A DNA stretch of 32,338 bases, from positions 20,989-53,326 of the forward strand of contig KN887955.1 in assembly GCA_000934455.1 (NCBI GenBank), written 5' to 3'. Shown piece by piece: positions 1 through 12,200 of this stretch; the stretch's first letter is position 1; each line of letters opens with the position of its first letter. Made by a program: the position numbers and the translations under genes. The notes beneath the pieces were generated by a model. That model was not told where the DNA came from and ran no database searches. It was given only the letters and a program-made list of their open reading frames with translations. This stretch comes from Apostichopus parvimensis (Eukaryota; Echinodermata; Holothuroidea; Aspidochirotida; Stichopodidae).

Positions 1-7
1 AACATAC

Positions 8-295
8 CTGTTGTTGTTTAGCAAATGTTAATATCCCGGACAATTTGTTGCACAAGTTATGGATCTCCAAGACTGACGGAGATGACGACCTGGAAAGAGG
101 GCCCTCAGAGTCCGACAGGGTTCCTCCTCCTCCACTGGAATCTTGCAAAGGACCCAAAGGCTCGGAAGCAGAAGGGGTGCAGCGTGGGTCACAGCTAAGA
201 CACGTCACCAAGTTTCGAATAATTTTTGTGTTTGGACAAGGGTTTCTGTTGAGACAAGCTTTGATTAAATGGGCCAACCCACTGGCTGCTTTCTC
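8..295 (-). CDS. BTAF1: BTAF1 exon 21 (res 892-987)
   Basis: 288 nt, phase 0 at both ends: [40 protein letters not shown], a serine- and glycine-rich linker, [27 protein letters not shown]. Human counterpart: LLQQCTTRTPCPNSKIIKNL...GIITLYRHQKAAFA. Acceptor CTTGGCTTTAAG, donor CAG|GTATGT at 7-6. The gene continues beyond position 1 with the TBP-eviction ATPase half. Confidence 0.95.
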
Positions 296-3200
296 CTTAA
301 AGCCAAGAATAAGGAAAACAAAAATTAAAAGCATTTCGTTTGGATGTATCCAAAAGATGAACAACGCCATATAATATTTGACTCGGCAGATCCAGTGAAG
401 TGTAACCATAAAATTTGTATCGAAACAATCCTAACATTCAACGGTTACATTTAAAAATATGAAAAAATTTACATGTGCATTTTTATAACATGAAATATGT
501 GCCACAAAGCATAGTACGTTTGTTATTTGATTAACATTTGCATTTTAATGATTTTATACTCTTAAATCTAACAGGCTTTACACTCTATCAAATCGAACAT
601 GAAGAGCAGACCTTACAAGTTCTTCTTTGACAGAGATCATCAAAAACTTATCAGTTATCACTCTTTGATGAAATAATATCATTCTAAAGTAAGTATTCTC
701 ACCTGTATTCCAACATCCTTCTCTAGCTTCATAGCATCCATCAATGGTTTGATGATGGGGGTAATTTTTTGTGGTAGTGCACCCACATGAACAATGGCAG
801 ATGCCATACATGCCATGGTCCTGATCAGATATATAAAAAGAGAAAGAAATAAATAAGTATACACCAAGATTTGAAACTGCAAACTTTCACTTTGTATGCA
901 GATGCAAAGTCTTAGTATTCCCATGGGGTTCAGAGTTTTAAAATCCTTGTGTTTGGTAGCTTTGTAAGGTTGGGTGTACGAATATTCAATATCCAACATT
1001 TTTCTAGTCGTTTATATTAGTTTCACCTTCACTTGTACTAAAGCCATCCTGTATCACCAAAACAGTAGATAATGCACAGTGACAGCAGAGGGATAGGGTG
1101 ATACAGTTGAAATTACTCTTTGCTATTTTTACTCACATGCCAGCCTTGTTTGATGAATAAATACAAGTAATCAAATTGATGTTGCATGGTAGCAGCAGTG
1201 GTATGACGTGACACACTATTAGTTTACTGCTTGGTATCAGGAGTTGTGCACAAGTCATTTTGGATTTGCAAAAGTTCTGATACTATTTGGCGGCAGACGG
1301 GATCAAGCCGCGTAGAAAGCAATAGCAATTTAGAATCTTCTTGTTGTTGTATACAAGCTGTCCTGAATCCACACAATATTAGACAATGCATGTGTTCACA
1401 GATTTATTCAATGATTTGTTCCATGGCAAACTGGAAAATGCATTCAGATTTTGCTTTAAATTGTTTCCATACAAAAAGTGTAAAAAGAACTCTTTGTGCT
1501 AACTTTGCAAAATATGATGTATTGTTTTTAGATTGCAGCAGTTTTATCAGCATTGGTTTAGACTATGAAGATATATGCAAACATGTGTTTACAAAATCTG
1601 AAACATTATCTTTTAAATTGACTTGACTATATTGTTTAAACTTCAGATCATTAGGTCAGTCCCTCATTGGCCAAACTCAACACAATATGAAAAAATAATA
1701 GTTTCATTGCTTCAAATGACATGTCTACAAATACAATTTTGTCATCCAAGGGTTCTCTGTGGCTTATAATATGACGGTAAAAGAATGTGCTTTCTTGAGG
1801 TATTAGAATTGAGCAATTCATTAACATTAATGTTTAGGCCTGCACTGGGGAGCCAACGTCATCATCAATTTAGCCTTAAAGGAGCATTCCATAGTTACTT
1901 TAAAGCGGAGTATATTGCAAACCGGAATATATTAAAGCACAACTAATCTGTTGCGATGTTGTATTGTTTCACACATTCAATAGGTACTGCTGGTCTGCAG
2001 AGATAATCTCTTTTGCTTGATATGGAATCTGCCTTGCTGCAGCTTTCATTTTTGACATATTTTACATCTCTTTAAACTTATATGGGGCAACAGGAAACCT
2101 GAGAGCATATCCTTCATGTTTTTAACTAGGTATTAAGTTTATATACGAATGTGACAACACCTGCTCTTTGGCATCGGTGAACTGAGCTTGAAAAACTCAG
2201 ACGAGAGCCACTGGAATCATGAAAACGAGTTAATATGCTATTTAACAAAGTCACTTGTCTTTTCATAATGCAATTAAAAATTAGTTTGAATAACCTCGTT
2301 TTCAGTTTGAGTTGTTCCTGGTCTATTTCCTCCAGTGTACTCTGTATCTGTTTACATTTATTCTCAACATCTCCTCTGGACTTGGACGACACCTCAGGAG
2401 CCCCCGTCATCTTCTCTGTCACCGACTTGAGCAAAGAATCAGCCTCATCTATGCCAAAACCACTGGAAAACAAACAACGGCAACATCATCAACATAAACT
2501 AAACAACAGCAACATCATCATCAGCAATATCAAACTACATCAACAAGAACATAAGCAACAAGAACATAAACAACAACAAATAAGCAACATCAAGAACAAC
2601 ACAAACATCAACAACAACACACACAACATCAACTAAAGCAGTGCATGATAGTTCCTTCGTTCATGATGAAATTTTGTTGTAGAGATATTTTAATGAAAGC
2701 ATTCAGTTATAATTCCTACAAATGCGAGTTGGTGACATCTTTTGAGCATTGATCTCTATAACCATCTGAGTTTAGTAAACATGTTGCACTTGATATGTTT
2801 CAAACATTCAACTTTTGGGGAAATAGCCTGTCCACTGTCTACTAATCCTCCCTTCAAGCCCACTCCCATCTTCATTTCTCAGTGGCATAACCAAACATTT
2901 TAATTGGGTGGGGGGGGGGCTGAGGGGGTGGGGTAAAGAGTTCGAGTGAGGGAGCCAAGTCCAATATATTTTTAGCCCACCAATGTCATTTGGGGAGAGC
3001 AGGTGGGGAGAACAAGACATTTGACTGGGGGATCCGCTGGTTACACCACTGACCTTCCTCCTCCTCCAATTAAAGTGAGAGTGAGCTTAGGAAAAGGCTG
3101 ACACAAAAAAATGAGGTGATACCTACCTTGGAAAAGTAGTGGGTGGAATGTCTGGAAACATTTGCAAAAATTTGTTTACAACTGCCTGAAAGCAAAGAAA

Positions 3201-6200
3201 CAAACACCAATAGAGACTTTTATCAGGAAAAGCATTACTTTCAATCACCACCCTCCCTAATCCACCCCCCTTCACCTTCTCCCCCACCTCTAACCATAGG
3301 CTAACCAACCGGAGGTAAGAGCATTATCTGTAGCAATTCTGTTTGGACATCAATAACCACTGTCCAGGGATATTTATAATAATGATAATATTGAGGATTT
3401 ATAAACCGCAGACATATCCGCCGATAACGGCGCATCACAATGTTACTCTGATCAACGATAACCTGTCAAACACAGAGACAACCCCTCCACATGGCAGCAG
3501 CTAAACAGCGGCCAGCTGACAGTTTTATCTCACAGGTCCCCATTTATACGTCTGGGTGAAGAGAGGCAATGGAGATAAAGTGCCTTGCCCAAGGACTCAA
3601 CGCAATGATCTGGACAAGACTCGAACCTGCAATCCTTAGATCACGAGTCCACTGCCTTAACCACTTGACCACAATGCTCTCTCATGAATGAGGAAATGTG
3701 GTTTTCAGAGCAGTCTGTTGCTGCAGTCTACTAAACACCTTGCAACTCTATATTCCATTTCACTAAGCTATACATTGCAATCAAATTTGTCTTTGTAATT
3801 TGTCTATTTAACCTGCTTCCTCTGTTTTCATTTGTAGTTTGCCTCTGAAGAACATCCTGCTTGGAATCAAAATGCCAGGTACTCTAGATATTGTACATCT
3901 CACAACTCTATTGAGTTCCACAAGATCCACAATCCAAGGTTTTTCACTCAAGCAAGATAACCATCGTTCCATACCAAATTGAGGTATTTAACTCTATTGA
4001 GTTCTACACTTGTTTTTCACTCGAGCAAAAAAAGTATTGCTCCATACCAAATTGAGCTATTTAACAAATGTTCTGATAGTGTCACATTACACACAAACTG
4101 GATTTCTTGGTCTGATACCGGAGACCTCATGAATATTGAAACTCTTGAAATACTTAGAGTCATGAAAATTGGCATTTTGAAAATGTTTCTAATAACATAA
4201 ATATATCCAAATGTTGGTCACTTTTACATAAATTACTGACATAACCTGTTCACTTCCAGTCAACAGGCTCCTGCAGTTGACTTATATACATTTCGTAATA
4301 TACCAAGACACAAAGTGTGACAAATCCCTACTTTCGTCTTAATCAGGGTTTGGCCGAAGATTTTGGGATCTGAACTAGAACGGGCTATTAAATCTGGCAG
4401 AGGATTTTGCATTAATTTCATTCTATTTACGAATAGTAAAATCACTTAAATTTTGATTCTTTGGGCGAAAACAATTTCCAGAATAATACTCACCTTACAT
4501 TCCGATTGAAGCCTCATGAATAAAGGTGCAACTTCATCGTAGTAAATACCATTGGAGACACCACTCAGAAGTAGATTTATGGGCTCTCTGGAACAGAGAC
4601 AATTCTGTGACGGAAGAAAATGTAAATCATTTTAGCACTGACGTTGAATTTTGAGTTATGCACTTATTTTGCCTTTCTACTATTTAATCCCGTTTTACTT
4701 TTTCATATCTGTATCTTTTATACATTCATTCATTGTTTATTTTCTTGATTTGTATGTTTCATTGTTAAAGCGCCTTAGAGCGATTTTATATTGGATGAGG
4801 TGCTATATCAATTCTGTAAACTGAAATAAATAAATATATGACGTTAGCGACATTTAGTCCTGAGAAATAACTCCGTTGACGCAAAAATCCCTCAATTTTA
4901 CGTATTGATCAGGCTGGAGGGGCAGTTATTTTACGCCGTTGAAGAAGCAAATATATATATGTAGGAAAATTAGTATGGCTTGTAACTTACACTTCGTCTT
5001 GGGTGGCAATCCAATTTACAGTTTTAGCTCATGCTTTTCATCTTTTCTTTTCTTTTTTAATTTGGAAGAACTTTTCAGATGGGGGGGAAATCGTGGATTT
5101 CTCCTGATTGAAAATCCCACCTTGCAGGTCAGGGGTCAAACTAAAAACCTCCCAGATTCTAGGTTTCAACGGTTTCATTGCTTTGTAAACCAACAACACT
5201 ATCCACCCAACCAAAGCAATTATATATAGACTCACAAGAAAACTGACGGTCAATAAATGAGGAGGCATTTGAAAATTACACATGTATAAATGTTCACTAC
5301 GGGACAGACTGCCAGAATAACTCAAATATTAAATAATAATTATATTTCATATAAAAGTGACTGCTCCGTTGACAGGAAGCCAACAAGAATTCTTAAGTGA
5401 ATCTATAGATCGCTGTTGACAAACAGTTTTATAATACCTTCTGTGTCTCGGCCCATGCGTCGATGACGAGAGCTATGACAATTATCTGTACAGATGACTT
5501 GAACTTGAGATGATATGCCAGGACTTCCCCCAGTGTCTTTAAAATATCCTCAGAGCTAGGTGATTCCTCTCGGCTCAGGGCAGCGGAGAGATGTCCCAAC
5601 AGTCTGAAGGGAGATGAAAAAATGCATAGTTTGGAAGAAGACAGGTATAATCGGTTAAAAAAAATGGGGATTATTGAGCTTTGTGACATGGGGAATATCA
5701 ATCATGTGATCTACCAACTAAGATCATTTGTTTAATAATTAATACTCAATTCTTTTGACATTTAATAAACAAATGTTAGCCACAGGATTAGGAGTCTGTC
5801 CTCCAGTTGACACTTTATTTCTATCAATGGAGGAACTTACAACTAACAAATGAGAGTGTGACCTTTGCAGGAGAAAATTCACAGATTTAATCGACTTAAC
5901 ACTTAATGTTAAACTGAGATTTCGATGGATTCACAAACTGACAAATTTGAGAGTGCCAAATTCATTTATGGGAAATAAATTGACCTTATCTTAGTCAATT
6001 GACAAAAGTTATCTTGAGCCAAAAATTGTATTAACCATGACATTTCATCAAGATTACCATAGTGACATCTATGCACATACAGTAGCCACAATGGGTTCAA
6101 CTAATTAAGTAGTATAGTATTATGCAAATAGCTGCAATGAGTTCTACTCATTAAGTACTATAGTATTATGCACATAGCTGCAATGAGTTCAACTCATTAG

Positions 6201-9200
6201 ATACTATAGTATTAAATACTTTATTGTAAGGGCCAGTTGAGTCATTAATAATTACCAGTGCCTTTCCTGACTACAGTAGAATCATTGACTCAAGTCACTG
6301 TATATCCTCCTGGAGGAAAAGGTCATTTCTCGTTTTGACATAGTGACTAAAGTAATGACTTGTTACAACACAATTCGCACATGGAAAATGAATTCAGGAA
6401 TCTCTCCAATTGAAAGTTGTTTATCGAGCCACATGCAAGTTTGCCACAGTCTCGTTTGTCTCAGAGAGTAAGAGAAACACTGGTATTGAAATTCAGGGAC
6501 AAGTTTCGAACAAGAGTTAATGAAACTTGCCACCCTGAAGCCATCCCGATTTATACCAACCTGCAAGCATTCAGTCTAGTCTGTAATACCCGTGACAGTC
6601 TGTCTTCACTGGAGTTTGAAAGACCTGGATCTCCTGCGATATAGTAAACATCGTTCTCGGAAGATGCCGGCTGCTGTCGGTTGCCTTTTAAGTTACCTTT
6701 GGCAGCTTCTCTAACCTATTGAAGTTTAATGCAAAACAGAAAGATGACGTATGACAAATCAAATACTGCAACAGAACTCTTTATTATTGGAGAGGAACAA
6801 GTTTGTGAAGGGAAAAATAGGAGGGGGCAGGAGGGAGGGGAAGGAGAGTGAGAGGAGGAGAGGGCAGGAGAGAGGCAGGAGGGAGGCAGGAGGGAGGGGG
6901 ATTAGGCGAAGGGTAGACAAGGAGGATGAGGAGGAAGAGGAAAAAAGCGGGTTTTTGAAAAACAATATGGAGATTTAAAAATTTGATATTCTACTAAAAA
7001 TATGGAATAGTGTCTAGCACATTTTTCATTTAAATTACAAATCAAAAGTATTGATACAAAATAGCATAACAAAGCATAATGTAATGTAATGTGGGGCAAC
7101 ATACCACAAAGTAAATGTAAAGTGACAAATTGTAATATAGCTTTTACTATGAGATAACCTTTGGCAATGGAGCTCTCCTGAGTTTGTATAGAGGGCGCTG
7201 TCATATTGGTCCTAATTTGTGTATTCCGTACTCTGACTCAAAGTAACACTATCTTGAGTAAGCATTCACAAGCGTTCCAAAATGCTGGATGAATTTGCAT
7301 ACAGCAGGACAGGGTGATTGCCTGGTTCAAGGTTATGCTTGTGTAGTTTAGTCGACAATTAAAGAACTTAGTCGACAATTAAAGACAAAAGTTAAGGTGC
7401 TTAAAGCATAATTAGTTTGACTTGCAAATTCCAAAACGGCCTTTCAAAAGATCCTTTCTTCAATAATTACAAATGAAATATTTCCAAACTACTAGTGATC
7501 AACTCACTGTACCATTATGATGTACAATGAGAGAGTGCCGCTTGTCAAGTCTTGCACAGTTAAGACCGATAAAACAGCGCACTTTTTTATATTTGGGTAC
7601 AGCTGGAGAGACCTATTGAATTACATTACATTACCCATCGAGATACAGCTTTGATTAAATGATGTTTTCAATTGTCTTGTTTTTAATCAAGTGTATTGAC
7701 CAGTAAAAATTGTTAAAATTCAATATTTTTAAAACCACAGCAAGCTCTAAAGGGCTAATCGGGCAATTGGGTCTGCTTACCCTGGTTTTGTGCTTGGCTA
7801 ATATCAGCATTGGTGTGTCAATAGGAATGCCATGTGGCTGCATGGCTAGACACAGCCACATATTGTACAAGGGTAGTGCCTCTGTGGACAGGTCAGCCAC
7901 AGATATGTTGTCCAGCAAGGCATCCCAAACCTGTTAATGTACAACAAGAAATGCTACATAACAAAAAATCACAAAATGTTATATATTTATAATTACTGCC
8001 AAAATTAGTTATAACTGACTGTCACGCAAGATCAGAGTAATATACACTACAGGTTGTAAACTTCAGAATGCACCTCTAAATTTTTCAAATTTTAAATTTT
8101 CATGGGGGGAGACCTGGGAGTCAGCACAGCCCCTCCTTTATAAAAGTGATCATTCACCTCTGGCCTGTCCATATAGGTTTATCCCCTACCTTAATCATTT
8201 TTTGAGAATTTTACCCCTCTATCTATCAATAAATGCTGTAACTTCTTCTAAAAGATGACTTTGGGCACACAATCAATTTTTAAATGTTGATCATCAAGGC
8301 ACTGTTTCAGTCCAGGTTTTATTGCAATACCATTTTTCCTTCGTCTTTAGAGAAATGACCTTTAATTCATCTGTGGCTCATCAGGGAAAGTGGCTGGACA
8401 ACTTAGTCTAACACACAGACAGTTAGGTCAGTTCCTCAGGCAAACATTTATCGGCTCAAATGGTTTTTTGAAATGTGTTACAAATTTGTCAAGGATAAAT
8501 GGTGTGGAATTCATCCAAGGATGAAATTAAGAAAAGCATGCTTTGATCCAGTTATTAGAGTTTACAAAACATTGGGTTAACATAAACATTCAGGGCTTTG
8601 CTGAGTAGCAAAACATCACCAGCAAGATGGTCTCAAAAGAAAAGTTCCAGAGATGTAATAAATTTAAAAATTAAATATCTTGAAAGCCGGAAGAGCTACA
8701 GAAACATTACTAGTATTCAAATTTTTCCTTTTTTCTTGGACTATGACATATCACAACAAACATTCTGCCTGAAGCCATTCTGTCAACAAAAAAAATGTAT
8801 TTTAGAAATGGAATTCCAGTCTTCTAACCTTTTCAATTGTTTGCACAATGTCAGCAGATGTTTCCAGAATGCACCTTTGGAAGATGTGCCTGAGGGCTTC
8901 AGACAAAATGGGCTTGAGCCAAGACTTTGAAGGTTCCTGAAATAAATAAGCATTTTGAGACTCAATGTTGGTATGCAAAATGCTAAAGCTGTACAGTCAA
9001 TACCACCAAATCACTTGAAAAGTTTAATGAACATTTTCTACCACAAAGCAGGTTTTATGAACTGAATTTTCTTTGTTTTTCTTCAACCACTTTGAAATCT
9101 ATTTTTTTCAAAACTGGGGCACTTTCAGAACTTTACCACCACTATCTATTTCTTTCCTCCCTTTATTGGGGGGGGGGGGGGGGGGGGGAGGGACCAGGGC

Positions 9201-12200
9201 ATCTCTAAGATTCAACAACCTACAAAAAATATGATTTTCCCAACAAACTGCCACAACTTTACTTACAACTTTCACTCTGAGCCAACCTCATGCCTATAAT
9301 ATTTCAACTCAGAAATTGCAGTATCAAATATTTCCAGATATTTTTGTGTTTCATATTATTTTAGAAAATCATAACCCCCAATGGTGACGCCAGGGAGAGG
9401 GAAGGAATCTTACTTTAACTTAAACTAAGTTACTAATTCTCATCATATTGCTATTCACTAATGCCACCTTAATGTACACATACAAACAACAACGAAACAA
9501 AAAAAACAGAACCCAGATTAATTTCTTTGTCACATTGAAAGTCTAATCTGATAGATGGAATATGCCAAAAAGTGCTCTTTCTTCTCAAAATCTCACCTCG
9601 TTTCCAGAGCCCACTAACGCCAGAAGTGTATTGAGAGAAGCCATCCTAACTGAAGTACTGTTATGCGATAGAAAAGGCCACAGTCTGGTAACCAACTCAG
9701 TTTGCCTCTGAGTGCCTGACTCTCTGTTGTCATGGTAACCACTGCCATCACTGCAACTGTTCGGATGGGAGAGTAGCGCTGCCAACAGCATCATGATGCT
9801 ACTGGTGGATGCAGTGAGATCATCAAGGTCTAATAATGTGTCCCAGAGGATGGTAAATATCGGAGGCAGCTGTTTGACAAGGGATCAAAAGGAAAACAAA
9901 AGGGAGTGACTTTCCCTGAGAAAATGCATCCGTTTCAATTTGATCAGAGGCTTATACCCTTATTTTTAATAGTTGCATCAAGGATGATATTCTGTGCACA
10001 AACCATTTAGCATAGTTTCATAGATCCTAGAATGGTGGGGAATACTCAGTCTTGCAGTCAAGTACTTTAATCTGAGAACCAAAGTACCAAAGTCTGAGTA
10101 CTACTTTTAAGGATCCGAGTACAGAATACCAACATCCGAAAACAGCATCTTATAAACCAAGTACCGGTGAACAAATACTTTTCATTGTCGTATCCACACA
10201 GATTTAATTATTTTTGCAATACTCCCTACCAAGTTACAGATCATATCGATATAGCACCACACACTTCGTAAGATCCCAATATGGCAACCACTTAAAATGA
10301 TCAGATAGCTAATCCAAGTAGTTAACAAAAGCCATTTAGTAATCCATAATGCCTCCATCTGATTCTTCCAGGCTCAACATTCATCCAAGTATTTTTTGAG
10401 TACTTTTATTTAATTTACTAAATATAAAAGAACCATTCCCTAAAAAGTGCACCTTTATTGTCACTGTAAGCAAGTGTCGTAACAGTTGAACGTGATGACA
10501 TCGTCCGGATCTTGTTATTGTTTGCCAAGTACAGAATGTCTCAATATTATCTGTTGCAAATTTGTAGTAGTCGTTCACTAAAACCAAATTTCAATTCGGA
10601 CGACCAAATTCAGCTTTGAAAGTCGTCTCACAGTTGTTTACCTCAAATTCAGATTGCATTGTTATTGAATATACCTGAAATAGGTAAAATGATACATTGG
10701 TACCACCCCCAAAGCTGATGTTCTATTCACCAAACCTACACATCTCTCCTTCAGTGTACAGATTGGTCACTGCTATTTTGCTACACTTTTTGGTTGGGAA
10801 GGGGACATCTCCAGTTGCATGGACTGATTTAAGAATAGAGGTGAGGTTTCTTCGTTAGAAGGGGAACAAGATTTTCCTCAAGTGAGCGTTTATATGGACT
10901 GAATAGGTTTCCTCAGGTGGAAGGGGAAAGGCTCTGCTTGAGGGAGGACATTTCAAGGTGCATTATCTGATATCAGCTAATGAGTGGATGGAGCAGAGTG
11001 AGAAATATTCAGTGAAATGAGAGGCATCATCAAGGCTCACCTGGTCTGGATAAGATTTCGTAAGTATACCAGTAACTGGGATGAGGGCAGCAGCCGCCAC
11101 TGCTCGTACGTCGTCGTCCACATCCTGCAGACCGCTAACGATAAACGGTAGGCAAACTCTGAGCAACTCATCTGTCATTTCCTGTAATGAATATCAATAT
11201 TAAACTGAGTCAATTAAAACTGAAACTATAAAGAGAAGGGAAAAAAATGAGATGATTCTTCATAGCTTTCAGAAATTGTTCATGAGGACTGCATCATGAC
11301 CCCTCCTGGTCACATCCCTTAACTTTGGCACGCATTTGGAAATGGGATTGTATTTCTGAAATTTAGTTACTCATTCATGCTTTATATTATGACTTTTGCA
11401 TTATTGAACAACATATACATTCTTGTCTCCAATACTGTGATAAAACATGCTAGAGGTATTCGATCTGTATTCGACAGATTTTACGACAGATGTTGAATTT
11501 ATCTACATACATATATTGAGTTAAGCTACAAAAATCTGAAATTAAAGTACACAACATAGTGGGTCACTTTCGTAGGTGTACTTCTTCAAATGGATGGTAG
11601 GCTGGCACCCTAAAGATGACATGGCAGTACTTTATTGCAGCTTCAATATTCATAATATCTAGGATATGTAAAGTTGCATTTGCATCCTGCACAAAAATAT
11701 GTGACTTACTACCATAGGGGAGCTCTATACACCAAAAACCAGTTTGTACCCAAATGCTGTAATATTAAGCATAATCATCACCAAAATACACCTGTAATAT
11801 CAAGCATAATCACAAATTCATCAAGAATAATACAAAAACCAGGGACATGACCTGAAAAGGAAACACTTTGTACAAGAAAATTAACATAACAAGGTTTCTA
11901 ACCAAAAAACCAGAGTATGCCACAAAATATTTGCAATGTTAAGCATAGGCTCCAAATTTCCATATAGCTAATATAGCACATAATATTGTTCTTGCAACTG
12001 ACATATACTTGGCATCTAGACCCTAGTTGCTTACCTCTCTGACTGCCAGCAGATACTTCAAGCCCAGTAGCCCTCCGTGCCTCGTCTCCCATTGCGGTTG
12101 TTCTTGAAGTTTTAGTAAAATTGACATCACACCATGTACTCCCACGGGTGTCATGTGACGCAGGATGACCCCAAGGCCCTGAGCGCACGTTTCCCTGACA

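Noticed and set aside
1231..1626. 131-codon plus-strand open frame
   Set aside because: It lies wholly within BTAF1 intron 19, antisense, with low-complexity AT-driven composition and no recognisable domain.
2235..2636. 133-codon plus-strand frame rich in Asn, Gln and His
   Set aside because: It is the antisense of exon 19 joined to the CAACA simple repeat.
4494..4587. Exon 17 starting at the AG at 4588
   Set aside because: This gives a phase that does not fit exon 16, whereas the AG ending at 4605 restores phase 0 and a fuller alignment to human BTAF1.
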